A DNA stretch of 64,000 nucleotides from Phylloscopus collybita (GCA_027886175.1 JAJNNQ010000024.1:29553001-29617000); one strand, 5' to 3'. Counted from the stretch's first letter, positions 14,440-27,042 are shown. The notes: generated by a model from the sequence alone, not told the origin. A program made the numbers and translations.

Positions 14440-15260
14440 AAAATAAATATTATTCACTTCATTAGATGACCATAATAATAAGCTTTCTCTTCTCATTTGT
14501 CTGCACAGCAAACATCATTGTAAATGGTACAGCAAATAGCAACTACCTGAGGCATAATTATTTCGATTTTAATTCATGACTGTCAAGCATCCTCATGGAT
14601 ACTCAGTAATTCTTTGAATATTCACAAATAAAATGATTGAGGGTCAGTTCACAAACACATATTCTCATTCAACTGCAAGTAATTGCAACAAGAAACAATT
14701 ACTACTATTTATAATTCCTCATTTAAGTTCGGGGGTCCTGGCCAGGATGGCATTTAAAAAAACTTCCGTTGCTGCGCAGAAAAGCTGGTCCCGCTTCCTT
14801 CCAGCCATGCCCCCAGGAAAAACATGCAAATAAACAACATGACAAGTACAAATTTTGAGTAGAGGGAGAAGACTAAATTATCTGAAGTGCTTGATTATTA
14901 TAAATTGAGTTTAATTATCACCTTAACAATTAGAAATGCGCTATGTGTTATTTAATTGGCAATTAGAAATTACCTCTAGGTATACCTGTAGAATAAATAA
15001 CTACAATCACTTCAATAATGTCTAATATAGTCTCTCTGGCACATAAAAAACGTCTATATGTGATAATTTAAATACTAATACTATAGAGCACTGAAATATG
15101 TGATGTTAATATCCAATGAAAATCCATAATGTTCAGCCAATGCAACTGCACAATAAAATAGACTGAACTCCATGTATAACAGCTGTTGATTATAAAAAGA
15201 CCAAAGACCTGAATAAAGTAGCAAAAGTTTCAAACAGGATTTTAAATATTATTCTAAAAA
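14440..15260. promoter_or_regulatory. Candidate AT-rich conserved element in TBX15 intron 1
   Basis: A long AT-rich, repeat-free stretch dense in homeodomain-like TAAT/ATTA words. It includes an 11-bp CAATTAGAAAT repeat (14927-14937 and 14960-14970). It resembles deeply conserved enhancers in texture only. Confidence 0.3.
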
Positions 15261-18200
15261 ATCTTGTGGAGCTGACTATAAGAGAAAATATTTCCCCTAG
15301 AAGACTCTTCTTAATTTTTTCTGAAATTCCTAACTTTTTTGCATTAAACCATGGAGAGCAAAGACCACAGGAGGAAACCCTGCTCTTTTTCGTGAAAGCT
15401 GCTAAATTGAGAGGTCTTCCCTTTCCTCTCTCTTACATATCTAAACTACACCAAATTATTACATTTACTCATAAAATGTCCTAAGTTGTCTATAGAAACC
15501 AGCTTGAGTAGTATATTTCATGTATAGGAACCATGCTATTCATTATTCTGGAAAAAAATAAAAACAGGAAGGTGCCCAGATGGAGGGAGAAAGTCTGAAA
15601 ATAGTTTCTAATTTCTTCTCATGCTGAGAGCAGCTGGTGGGTAGGAAATGAAGCCCTGAACCGCTCCCTTTCCCACCTCATTCTCCTCTTCCTTCCCAAC
15701 AGTGATCTCTCTCTCTGGTTTTCTATCAGTTTTCTGGTTTTCTACTCCTTTGCCACCATTAACTCATCTCTTCCTGATTTCACCATCATTTCATTCCCAG
15801 GAGGATAATGTACACCTGTGACTCAACATGAACACAGTGGTGACTCGGTTCGTTCCCTGGTGCATTGCATCCCTCCTCCCAGCCAAGTGAGCCCCTCAGA
15901 AGGATTCAGGACACCCAGTCTTCATCCAGCTAAGCTACAGCACTATTATTCTTGATTGGCTATTTTTCTATCATTTCTCAGCCCAAGGACAAGTCAGCAC
16001 CTACAGAAGCCTATTCCAGTCCTGTGAGTGTCTTTGAGCACAGCCAGGAGCAGGGCATCTGACACTGTGACAGAGCAAGGGCAAAAAATGCCCCAGACAT
16101 TTTCCATTCCCCTTTGGGGCTGAACTGCTTTTCTGTGGAAGGCTGTAACCATACTGGATTACTTTCTTATGTGCCCTCTGTGTACTCAGTCCAAGCTCTT
16201 TTCATTTTTTTTCTAAATCAATTATTCCAGCATTACCCTGGATAAATGATGCTCAGCACCTTAATATAACTTGAGCAAACAGTCTTGAAATGCTCTTAAT
16301 AACCAGACAATCCACAATCGAATCTTTCATTCTGAGCTGCAGACTGAGGTGGCTTTTTTTATTCCTGAAGTTGCATTATATGGCTGTTTTTTCACAAAAG
16401 CTATTAATTATTGTCCGTTTCTGGCTAGGCACCGCTAGGCACTCCCACAGCTGCCCTCCCTTGCCCCAGCTCAGGCACAATTTCCTGAGTTATGGAGTAA
16501 ACAGAATTACAGTGTACAGAATAATCCAAGGAGTCTCTAATGGGGCAGTGTGGGCCTTCTGCTGCTCCGTCAGCATTGCAGGGACCTGCACAGCAGCACT
16601 GTGATGTTACAGTTTATGGGGCTAACACTCCCAAACATTGAGGTGAATAATGTGCCTGCCTTGCCATGAGGCACATGGAGACTTTGTTTGATGGTAAATG
16701 AACACTATTTTTTTTTATTTGCTCCAAGGAGCTTGGCACAGGAAACCCCCAAATCCTACAGTAATAAATCTTCTATTTATCTTTTAAAATCCAGAGCAAA
16801 ATAAAAACCATTAAGCACCCAAAGTCATGGGCTGAATTCCTCATTTTCATAGCTTGCTACAATCTTCTGGCATAAAAAGATTAAGCTTTATGAAGCAAAA
16901 AAAAAAATAACTTCCCAGTGTAAAAATAACAGCCTCATTGCCTTCTATGGAGCACTGTATTATTGTATGACACAATTAAATGGCAGGAGCACTTAGAAAT
17001 TGCAAAGACAGGCACAATCCAGAAACCTGCATCTGATCCAATCTGATTCTTTTCACACTATCAGGCATTTGCACTAAATCTGAAGAGGAAACGTGGTCCA
17101 GCTATAGCATAAAATGATCACCCAGGTAATAACCTCACTGTCATGATTATTTAACTCTACAGACTGACACAGTATTCAAGCAGAAGAAAAAGGAATCCTC
17201 CCAGAATTATTCCAATCCCAATTGTTATGCTGAGGAGGAGCCAACTTTCTGGCTATCACCGCCTGTTTAGGGTATCTCAGAGCAGAAATCAAGGGAGAGG
17301 TTAAGATCTCCATGGTAATTACACATTCTTAACACCACTTAAAATAAGGTCACAGAAGTTGCACCCTTGAAAATCAGCACTATATAGTCCTTTGAAGTGC
17401 AGATACTTGGCATGTCAAAGAATCAGGCCCTCCTTTAGCAGTGCTTCCACACAGCCTTCACGCGAGGATACATCAACTAAAAAATTTAGTGTTGCCCGTC
17501 CCAATCTTTGCATGGTACTTAATTACAAGCTAAGGCAGCAGCAGAGTCCAGCACAACCTGAAGGCTGAAGTTTGCTTAAAAAAAAAAAAGCAGTGGGAGT
17601 GTTTTCATTAAGTCTGAGAAGGTATCAGGAAATACTCAACAGGTCTTCCTCCAAGATTTTTTCACCCTGATGAGAAAGACTGCTTAAAGCTCAATTAAAA
17701 TTGATTTGCATTTTTTCTGTGCAAAGTGCAAAGCTGAAAGTGGGTGCTGACAGGGCACAATCAGGATAATTACTTCATCAGAGAAAGTGATTCTTGTAAA
17801 AGTCATTAAATGTGTCTACAATAACACCTATGAACATTTAATAATTGACCTTTCAGTAGGATCCTCAGAGCAGGATTGAGAAAAATCCAGTGTGGCAATT
17901 AGGTAAAAAATAAAAAAATCTCTCTGTGAATCTCCATCTATTCCCAAGTTTCCTTCTTCCTCACTAAACTCAGACTTACAGAACTGATCTACAGGCATTT
18001 CAGGGGAAAACCAAGCAGAACCTATTTTTAAAGCCTCCCTAACCCTACACATCATATGCACCATACATTTCTAAATGTTATAACGTGCTCTCATTGGAAT
18101 TATGTTCTCTGCATAGGCATCCACTCAGATGCTGGTATCATAAGAAAGCAGCTCTTCTGATATCTTGTTTAGGGATATTGCTATTACTAGTGCAGCTTCT

Positions 18201-19142
18201 TAAGAAGCCTGTGATGCACAGTTCTTCACTCTTACTAAAAGCAAAGACACTTCGATGTCTTCAATTTTCTCCTTGGTTTTGGGGGAGATTTCTGATCAGG
18301 GAGTTCTCTATTTCCTGCAGCTCCTAAAAGCTGAAGCTTGGGTTTGTTAATTCATTGGTCATGGAAAAATGTCAGTGTTAGCCAAGAGTGCATCCAGCCC
18401 CTGAGTGAAGTCAAAGAACTGTAAGTCATTCATAACTATTCTGTGTGCCCTGGCCTACTGATTTTAAAACAATTTTTGCTGTGGCTGCATTCATATAAAT
18501 GTGCTGATTATTAATATGATTTGTGTCAGCTTTTAACCAGTTGGTTAAGTACTCTTTAGAAACTCTAAATTGGTTCTTTCAAAGGTGGTTTGCAATAATT
18601 TCTTCCCAAGCTCCTTTCCAAGAGCTATACATGTGGGCATAGCTGGAAATGTCCATTTAACAATACTGGAAGATTTCTTTCCCAAAAAGCAAAAGCCTTG
18701 AGAAGAATGAACAGGTGCAGTGGCAGTGAAGTGAAGCCATCCACTATGACAGGACTAAACAAGAGTTTAGCTGAACTTATTTTTTAATTATATATATACT
18801 TATAGAACCAACCAGGAAAATCCAGCTAGAAGAAATGAAAACTTCATTAAATCCTGCAGAATTTTCCAAGTAGCTTTGACTTTTAGAAAAAGAAAAAATG
18901 GGAAGCAATTTTGAGTGTCCAAATTCTTGATTTGAGCAGTATATAAATAAAAATGCCTTATTCTTTATTTGCTAATTGATTTTATGATCTATTTAAAAAC
19001 TAATTTCCAATTAATTGAAACAAGAAGGCTTGAGATCTGCTTCTAAAATTATTGCACAACTAAAAAACATTGATGATGTTTTGATGATACAAAAATAAAT
19101 ACTTAAAGACTGGCCAAACCCTAAGTTTTCCTGATTCTCCAT

Positions 19143-19149
<7 letters not shown>

Positions 19150-19196
<47 letters not shown>
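19150..19196 (+). repeat. Poly(A) tract, 47 A
   Basis: The longest homopolymer in the window, in TBX15 intron 1. It is flanked by ATAAAATTT on the left and GCTTTTACTGAG on the right. No SINE body recognised. Confidence 0.97.
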
Positions 19197-19199
<3 letters not shown>

Positions 19200-20382
19200 T
19201 TTACTGAGCTAAATCTGAGTGAATCCTCACTGTCTTCATTTTTTTTTTCTGCTGGGTTTCCAAAATGAAACTCCACCTCGGACTTCCTGCATTGCTGTGA
19301 ATCAGTATGTGCTGGCCTGAGCCACTTGCTAGGTGAATCCTTCCCTCTAACAGCTGGGAGGCTGCATTTGCAAACACACAGCAAAGAGTGGACAGCTCAC
19401 TGTCACAGGGCTCTGACTCAGACAATCCTCTCAACATCTTCACAATACTCTCAGATCAATAGCTCAGTTAAGCAAAGGGTATATGAAAATATTATTGTAA
19501 ATATTATTGTAACAAGTGCTTTTATCACTTCTGGGATTGATTTACTGATTCATTGTTTTCTGACCTTGAAGAATATGCAATTAAAAGATGCCCCCAGGAT
19601 GCAAATGGCTACTAGAATTTCAATTGGCACTCATTTCTCCTCAGTTTCAAAAATCCTCAATCTTCTTTCGAAGACATTTCATTTTAATTTTACCATACCA
19701 CTATGTAATCTCCCTAGAACTTCTCACCAGAGCACACTACAGCTTTTAACACAGGAAATGCAATGGGGTTGTATTTTGAAACAACAGATGTTTCGCAGGT
19801 GTAAAGATTGCAATAGTAACCTATTTTCAACAATATTGGAAATAAGCTGTAGAAAGCTACATCTTTGAGGGTTTTTTTCCCCTCTGGAAAAAATAATGTC
19901 TCAGCATTGCTGCACGGCACTCTCTATTTGAGGAAACTGTAATTCCAATAAAAAGTTATAGAAGCAAAATCTTTCAATGTCCTGCTATGCAGAGCTGCTC
20001 TGCACAGGATTAGGAACTGGAGAACTGGGAAGACCCCACTTGCCTACATTTTCCCTATACCCAGGTGCCCACTGCTGCTCTTCCCAAAGGAGCCACGCAG
20101 CTCCCAGGCTGAGAGACATGGCCCATATCTGTGTATACCCACGATGCCTTTTCTGTCAGGATCTAAACAGAAGGTGCCATCCTGTTACTGTCAAGTAATT
20201 GCACTCTTTAAGAGGATGTCAGAGAACTAAGAGCTGGCACAAAATCCTATAACTCCACCAACGGGCACTAGCACCCCCAGGAAACTGTCAATCTCTGGAA
20301 ACATTGTCGGGTTTAGAAAATTTAAGTTCCTTTGACTGAATTTGATTTTACGTCACCAGTGTAAGCTACAGATCTCAATATG

Positions 20383-20410
20383 GACACCTGGAGTGATTTA
20401 AATCACACCT
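20383..20410 (-). promoter_or_regulatory. T-box-like half-sites over a 14-bp palindrome
   Basis: The plus strand has GACACCT (20383-20389) and an exact TCACACCT (20403-20410). The second overlaps the perfect palindrome GTGATTTAAATCAC (20393-20406). Located in TBX15 intron 1. Confidence 0.35.
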
Positions 20411-21931
20411 AAACAGATTTTACTGATTTTACAAGGAGGACAATGTAAACGCCATCTGATCCTGTCTCAGTATACTCAGGAATTTTTTCAATACTCTCAG
20501 ACTGGTTTTGGTGCATTATTGAAACTATTGTAAACTTATTAATCTAGATCATAAGGCAGGAAAAAGAAATGTTGAGAAAAAAAAAATTTAGTCTTTGAAT
20601 ACCTAAAACTGCAAGCAAAGGTTCATTCAGGAATCCAACAGATTACAATAGGAACAGTGATCTGTGTGAATAGAAGTGACTCAAATGCCACCGACTGTGT
20701 CGTAAAACAATGTAAATGCTCTTCCCTGAATGCAGCGCTCTTGGAAGGCATCTTTCAACTTTTCCATCTGAAAAAAGCATCAGTTTTCCTTAAAGACAGA
20801 TACGGATAAAGCAGGACACTTCTGCCTGAGGAGAGGCTAGCTGGGCTGATATTCGATATAAGCGCTCAGTCCCAAACGGGAGGAGGGAGAAGTGATTGAT
20901 GGTTTGTAAGGAATTACTTGACTTTTGCTTGTAACAGAAGCTTTTTGGATTCTCCCAAAGTTCTTGTTGAAGACAAGAAACAGCTTTTGAAACAGCAGTT
21001 TTCCCCTTACCAGCAGATGGAATAAACCTGTGTAAAAAATGCCGCAGATTTAAAATACATATAAAAGAAAGGAAGATATTATTTGACACACTGTCCTTTT
21101 TCTAATGCTCTGCTGTTCTTTAAGGTTTGCCTCTATTTTTCTATTACCTGCCCTCTTAATACAGTGTGAGTAATTCACCTCTCTGCAGGAGGAGTTTCAC
21201 AAACCCAGTATCAGGAGTTCCCCAATTCGGTAAGATGCATATTACCACAGGAACAACTCCTTCTCGCTCTGTGTCTCCTGGGGCTCCAAGGTCAGAGTTG
21301 CATGAACTTGACTACGACAACCCTTTCCCGAGCCGCCACAGGGCTCGACTCTCTTGGCCCTCATCTGGACAACTCCATCTGCCTCCTGCAATTGTCTCCT
21401 CTGGGAAAGACGGGAGCTTAGCTCTGCTGCTGGGGTGTTCGAGGAACAGAGGTATTAGGAGGGGCAGATTTTCGCGTTTCCTTCCATCACGTACACAAGG
21501 GAGCAACGGACCTGAGCTCTGTATCCCGCCCTAAAGAGGCAAACTGATGATCCAACAGGTGGAATAAATTCATACAATTCCAGTCACACACAAATTCGGT
21601 AGGAAGACTTCTCCTCAATAATGCCCAGTCCCAAGGCAAAGGCACAGCTGACACTCTCTGTCTTACGTCTCGTTGTCACAGAGCATTGCTCATCTACGAG
21701 CCTCATGCAAAGCACGACGCAAAGGACGATGCACGCCAATGTGCTCTACCGCGGGAGAGAGACGACAAAAATTGCTCTGCCAGCTCCTGAAATCCTAGCC
21801 CCATCCACCGAGCACTCAAACAAAAACTGAAGAGAGAGAAACCGAATTAAGTCACTCCCTCTTCACGGGTTTAACAGCCACTGCTCAAAGAACAGACTCC
21901 ATCAATGCAAGCATTCAGAAGCAAGAGCATT

Positions 21932-21956
21932 AAAAAAAAAAAAAAAAAAAAAAAAA
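21932..21956 (+). repeat. Poly(A) tract, 25 A
   Basis: Uninterrupted A25 near the left margin of the CpG-rich domain. Confidence 0.95.
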
Positions 21957-22709
21957 GGAACTAGAAGGGTCAATCGCATATTCTCCTGCTCTTAAAATCT
22001 CTTTACCTCTCCGGAGGGTGGGCGGGCTGCGTGGCTCCCGCAGCCCCGCCGGCGGAGGGGGTTTGCCCGTGGGCAAGGAGGAGCAGGAGCATCGATGCAA
22101 CCTCCCGGGAGACACAGGAGAACAACGCGCCGCGCCAAAAGAGCTGAACGTTTTACTCTTGTCAGCCACTGAAGGCTTCGTCAGACTCTCGGGTCTTAAT
22201 CTTAGGGATAAGCATATGTTATAGATACATTGTGGGTCTTGAATTGTGTGCCGTGTTTTTTTCTCTCTTCGCAGATGTTCGCCGGTTTAGATTCAGATAA
22301 ACACAAGGAGCGAATAATTAAACTCTAAAAAATGCCTTGTTTCCTTTTGTTTAATTTGTTGTTTGGGGATTGTTTGTTTGTTTGGGTGGTTTCGGGGTTT
22401 TTTTAACCGGTAGGTCCACTTTTAATAGATGCAACCAAAAATACCGATGGGATGGACGTGTGATACGAAGACTGCACTGGCAGCAAAGTGGGTTTACAAA
22501 ATCGCTTGTATGTTTCTTCGCGAGGAGAAGGACTGTGCTAAAGCCGAAAAAAGCCTATCTATTCAGCGGCCGCACCGTTTTGTTTTGCCTCTGAAGCGCC
22601 TGCGCTCGTCTCGCCGTGAGGAGACCCCGACCGCCTGCAGGAGCAGCCCAATTTTTGTGAAGGCAAACGCGTCCACGGAGAATTGTTCCACCCACCCTCT
22701 CTAAAAATT

Positions 22710-22727
22710 AAAAAAAAAAAAAAAAAA
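22710..22727 (+). repeat. Poly(A) tract, 18 A
   Basis: A18 within GC-rich sequence in TBX15 intron 1. Confidence 0.95.
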
Positions 22728-23234
22728 TTCTTAAACTTTTGACAAGGAAAGGAGCGCGCTCGGGTCTGCCTCGGTCTGTCCCAGCGCCCTTGGGGTGGCG
22801 AAGGGACGGGCGGACGAATGCCACCGCCGTAAACGACGGTAAACAATATATACATCAAGGGAGGCAACGCCTGGGGCCCCCGTGACCTTTCCGCTGCTCA
22901 GGTTAAATCTATAAATACCCAAAAGACATCCGAGCCCATTGTTTTGCTGCCCTCTGAAACCGAACCTGCCAAGGGGACGGAGGGCCGTCCCGCCACCCTC
23001 CTCCTCCTCCTCCTTTGGCCTGTCGGCGGCGAGAACGGAGTGCCGGGGGAGGATGCGGGAGCGGGGGAGCGGGGGAGGCTTTCCCCGGAGCCTCTGGACG
23101 AGCTCTGCCTCCCCCGGCCCGAGTGCACGGGGCGGGGGACAGAAGGCGAGAGATCCCGAATTCCTTTTCACAACTTCGTGGTTGAACCCGCACATGATTA
23201 AAATTCAGATTTATCCCCCTTTTAAATGAGTCTC

Positions 23235-23236
<2 letters not shown>

Positions 23237-23269
<33 letters not shown>
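23237..23269 (+). repeat. Poly(A) tract, 33 A
   Basis: A33 within the CpG-rich part of TBX15 intron 1. Confidence 0.95.
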
Positions 23270-23270
<1 letters not shown>

Positions 23271-24039
23271 CACGTTAACTCTGGCGACAAAATTCATGGC
23301 TGAGACATAAGTAACTCGGATGCTCGGGAGATGTTTTTTTACAAACCTTGGGGGATTTGTCCGCTTGCTTTTCTCACCTTTGCCCACGCTACAGCCCGAC
23401 CCGGCACCTCCCAGCCTGCCACCTCGCTTCTCCCAGGAAGATGCGGCCCCGGAGGGAGGGGAGGTCTCTCGGGGAGACTCCGTCTCGCCAATATCGTCAC
23501 CGAAGAGTTTGGGCACGGCTCTAAGATGGCACGTAAGGGGTCAGGGATTCCTCCAAAACGGGGAAACACGTAGCGCTGCTCCCCAGGCACTCCCGAAGGC
23601 TGCAGTTCGTACACGTCCAGCACAGATCCGCCCCGACGCGGGGAGTGAAGCGGGGCCGCTCCGCCGCCTCCTCCCCTCACCCCAGCCGGGGGCCGTGTCC
23701 CGCGCTTGGGAGAGAAATCCCCATTCCCGCCTGCCCGCAAAAGGTCTGGGAAAAGGAGAGCCAAGCCTTACTCTACTCGTGGCCGCGTTTAGCTCCCCGC
23801 GCTGAATGGTTTTCAGACCCTCCCGCGCTGAAACGCAGGCAATTCAGGCGAAAAAAACGATAAATGGGGCTAGACTGATTTAGGCTACCCCACGAATATT
23901 CAAGACATCATTTCCCAGCGCGTAGTGTACGACTTGCGGCCCCTCCGCAAGCACCCCCGTACCAGCAATACCGCCAGCAGAAGAAACGGCCCGTCGCTAC
24001 TCGGGGGCAGAGGTTTGGAGTGTTGAACCTTTGGGACGC

Positions 24040-24370
24040 TATAAAAATTCCCTCTTCTCATTTTTTTTTCTTCTATATCGCTGGAGATTTGGCAAGTTTA
24101 AAATACGTTAGGTGTAAAGTTTGTTCTTAATTAGGTCTTGTAAAGATGGAATTTGGTGGTCATTATAGAGCCGCTAATCAATTTTCACCCAGCAGCAAAA
24201 GTGCACCGCGGAGGAATTAGGTTTAATGAAGTGACTGTGCAAATTACAGTCGCGGACTTTATTTAAAGTCTATCAACCTCCTAAAAATGATTTCTCAAAC
24301 TGTTCTTGATTTCCTTTGCTTTATGAAAAACATCACGTTTACTTTCTGAGGTTTCAGGCTCTAGCAGCCA
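24040..24370. promoter_or_regulatory. Candidate conserved non-coding element in TBX15 intron 1
   Basis: An AT-richer island inside the CpG-rich domain, with no repeats apart from a short T9. It is dense in transcription-factor-like words: AGGTGTAA (24110-24117, T-box half-site-like), TTAATTAGG, CTAATCAATTT, GGAATTAGG and TTTATTTAAAGT. The texture is that of vertebrate enhancers, but conservation cannot be tested here. Confidence 0.4.
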
Positions 24371-24514
24371 TTCTCTCCCGCTCTCCAATCTGGCGCATGG
24401 AGAGTTTTCCAATTTTCCAATTCGAATTCATGGAGAAATAGGCAAATTAAACTTTTAGAGCGTAGAAAAATATATCCCACTGAGGCTAAAAAAAATTATG
24501 AGAAACGGTTCTTT

Positions 24515-24546
24515 AAAAAGAAAAAAGAAAAAAGAAAAAAAAGAAA
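24515..24546 (+). repeat. (A5-8 G)n purine tract
   Basis: Repeated AAAAAG/AAAAAAG units in TBX15 intron 1. Confidence 0.85.
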
Positions 24547-26208
24547 ACTTATGCAGAGATACGCTCTGTTATTAGAAAGCGGATATTTGTCTTTGGTCCT
24601 GTATTTATTCTTTTGAACAGGGAAGCCTCTGAAACCGTGGGCTATTTTTTGACTGGTTGATCGCTGCTGTCCCCTCACTTTTATGTCCCTCCGCTGAGAG
24701 AGACGACCCTGGCAGCAGATTTTACCTACTTCTCCTTAGGATCCGCACCGGGAAAGGCTGCTGCTGTTAAAAGGAAATTGAAATACGGTTCCTTGAGGGC
24801 ATAGAGAGGCAAGGTCTTCATGGTCTCTAGCTCCCTTCAAAAACCCCTTAAATATATAATTTTTTGCAGAAAATATTTTTGAGACCTCGATCTAGAATTC
24901 TTTCTCTTTTCCCCGCTCCTTTTGTTTTTGTTTTGTTTTGTTGGTTTGGGGTTTTTTACTCTGAGTTTTGGGCAGCTTATTCTAATTGCTAGCTCAGGGA
25001 ACGCCACGCAAAATAAATAAAAACAAATTTTAAAAGGTGTTTACTGTTCCAAGTGCAGCGGAATGGGCTTGGCAGGAGTGGAGGATATTTCTGCCCTTTT
25101 TCTTACGGGCTGCGCAAAGAAATCGTTTGACCTTTTTGCCCCGTCCGAACATTAAAAAGCAAAGAGAAATCACCCCAAATTCGTTTTCCCCCCACACTAC
25201 AACTGTGAGAGCGGGGCCGCTCGCTCTGTCCCTTGTGAAGGCCCTGGGGAGCGGGGCGTGGGGACGGCGAGAAGGGCGCGGGGACAGCTCGGGGAGCGGG
25301 GCCCAGCGCGTTTTCACCCTCGGGATCGTCGCGGATCCGCGGCGGCGTTTGCGGAGCCCTCGTTTTAGGCCGGAGAGAAACGGCCCAGGGGGACAAGAGG
25401 AGACCGAGGGTTTGGCTTGAGCCAAAGGAATAGCTGCGGGCTACTGGATCCCTTTTAAATTAAAAAAAAAAAAAATAAACAAACGAGAGTTTAAAATTAA
25501 AAGTACAGACACCGGGAGGGAACTGCTGTGCTCCCTCTCCCCTAACCCCGTCCCGCCGGCCTTGGGGCCGCGGGCCCGTCGCTGCTCCATACGCCGCGGC
25601 TCCCGGGAGGAGCCAGGCTCGGGAGCGGGGCTGGACCCCTCGCAGTGCCCCTGACCCGCTGAAGGTCCTTTTCCCTGCCGGGAGCGTTTAACCTCCGGAG
25701 AGGGTAGGTTCCCCTCCGCGTCCCCCACACCTCCGCCGCGGCTCGGCCGCGCCGCCCGGACCCCAGCGGGTCCGATCCCGGGAGAAGGATCCCGAGCTGC
25801 GGGGGTACACCGCGGGTCCCCATCGCTCCGAGGAGCCGGCGACCCTCGCCCCGGAGATCCTGGATGCCCATATCCTCCTCCTACGCCAAAGCCTCCGCTT
25901 AGGGAGGCACTGTCTCCGCGGGGAGGGCACGGGGGTGACCGGTGACTCGGAAAAGAGGAGAGGGGTGCGTCTGGCACCCCACTCCTTCGCCTCCGAGCCA
26001 CTCGGCAACTTCACGATCGGGGCTTGGGAAACTCTGGGGCAAAACGAAACGCGAGTCCCGAGACACCCGGGAAGGACTATCGCGATCGACAGGCAAGGAG
26101 GGAGGAATAAAAAGGAAGCAGAGGGGACATGCCGTCCCTCGCGGGAGACCACGGAGCTGTGTGGGGGGGGGAAGAGACACAGCGAGTAAGAGAAAGTGCC
26201 CGTAAAAT

Positions 26209-26268
26209 TAAAGAAAAAAAAAAACACAACAAAACAAAGGACAAAAAAAACAACAAAAAAGAAATCGC
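26209..26268 (+). repeat. A-rich tract in the TBX15 intron 1 5' end
   Basis: A-rich sequence (AAAGAAAAAAAAAACACAAC type) about 150-215 bases downstream of the TBX15 exon 1 donor in transcript direction. Confidence 0.85.
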
Positions 26269-26422
26269 TGCAAAATTCCCGCTTCTTTTTTTCTGTACTC
26301 CCAGTCCCGTATGTTTTCCGGGACGCGCTGCCCGGCGGGCAGCTCCCGGCAGGACTCAGGGAGAGGCTGGGAGGGAGCGGAGCGGGGCGGGGGAGTCCCG
26401 AAGAGAAAGGAGTCACACTAAC

Positions 26423-26624
26423 CGGGGTTGAGGTCCAGGCACTGAGTCGGGTCTTCATTGTCCCCCAGCTGGCCATTGGGGCTGAGGCTTTCCATGGACA
26501 AATCCAGCCCCTTGTCCTCCCAGTCTCGCAGTTTCCTCTTTTTATTTGTCCCGATCAAGGCTTCTACTGAGAAAGCGTGCGCTCGGGAGCTGAGGGCCAC
26601 CGCCGATCTTCGCCTCTCACTCAT
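26423..26624 (-). CDS. TBX15: TBX15 coding exon 1 (N-terminus of T-box transcription factor 15)
   Basis: The exon encodes 67 complete codons plus one base. It starts MSERRRSAVALSS and continues HAFSVEALIG, NKKRKLRDWE and GLDLSMES, which I recognise as the N-terminus of the long TBX15 isoform. TBX15 is a nuclear T-box repressor of the TBX15/18/22 group that acts in skeletal, limb, muscle and dermal patterning. Visible motifs are an eh1-like Groucho-binding motif FSVEALI (residues 18-24) and a basic KKRK nuclear-localisation patch (28-31). The T-box domain is on later exons outside the window. The ATG has A at -3, and no other in-frame ATG lies just upstream. After the last base the minus strand reads GTTAGT, a good donor. 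The phase-1 G would pair with AT of the next exon to give Asp, matching the human DSEQS continuation. Codons after residue 50 differ from human (NGQLGDNED, then TQCLDLNP), as expected for the variable linker. Confidence 0.96.
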
Positions 26625-26995
26625 CTTATCCCCCAGCCCAGACCCTTGGGCAGAGGAGCGACCGGTGGCTGGGAGCACAGAGCTCGGGGGCCAGAGGCAC
26701 AGCCTCTTGCCTCTTTCTCCCCCCCCCACCCCTCCCCAGCTGCACCCCCAGAAGAACCAGCCCTCAGTCTCCTGAAGGCTCTACATGAGGCTGCAGATAC
26801 TCCGCAGGCAGAGCCAGGAGGGTGTGCTCAGCCCAGGTCCCAGCACTTGCTCAGAGGGGCTGCAGGCTGGATTACTTTTTTTTTTTTTTTTTTCTTCTCC
26901 CCTTTCCTTCTGTCTCTCTCTGATTGATCCAAACTTCTGGGATTTTTTTTTTTTTTCTCTCCAAGAGTTAGGCAGGCTGCGTGCGCCTGTCAAGG

Positions 26996-27023
26996 AAAAA
27001 AAAAAAAAAAAAAAAAAAAAAAA
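26996..27023 (+). repeat. Poly(A) tract, 28 A, next to the TBX15 CCAAT boxes
   Basis: A28 on the plus strand, so T28 in the TBX15 direction. It lies 20 bp from the nearer CCAAT box. Two T runs (26876-26893 and 26943-26956) lie between it and the start codon. Confidence 0.95.
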
Positions 27024-27042
27024 GGAAAAAAAATGTCCCCGG

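Larger units (their letters stand above)
15261..21099. other. Non-coding TBX15 intron 1 sequence, middle part
   Basis: AT-rich, with no exons recognised. It contains the 47-A tract and the T-box-like sites listed separately. The segment at about 16850-17150 also looks enhancer-like, but I cannot support it further. Confidence 0.65.
1..26422 (-). other. TBX15: TBX15 intron 1 (5' part, runs off the left edge)
   Basis: Everything left of the exon 1 donor should be transcribed as intron 1 of the long TBX15 isoform. I looked for the next exon, whose product should include the start of the T-box (a DLWKRF-type stretch), in the minus-strand frames and found nothing similar. The intron is therefore at least 26.4 kb here. 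The left 21 kb is AT-rich, with simple repeats and no recognisable coding sequence. From about 21.1 kb it enters the CpG-rich domain around the promoter. Candidate regulatory stretches are listed separately. Confidence 0.85.

Noticed and set aside
19148..19384. Open frames with long Phe runs
   Set aside because: Produced by translation of the A47 tract read on the minus strand; the same applies to the other poly(A/T) loci.
1..26422. Search for TBX15 exon 2 (start of the T-box)
   Set aside because: No minus-strand frame resembling the T-box N-terminal segment was found; the exon must be left of the window.
25688..26476. 262-codon minus-strand open frame overlapping the TBX15 exon
   Set aside because: It runs in a different frame from TBX15, is low complexity (Ser/Pro/Arg, poly-Phe) and shows no family similarity.
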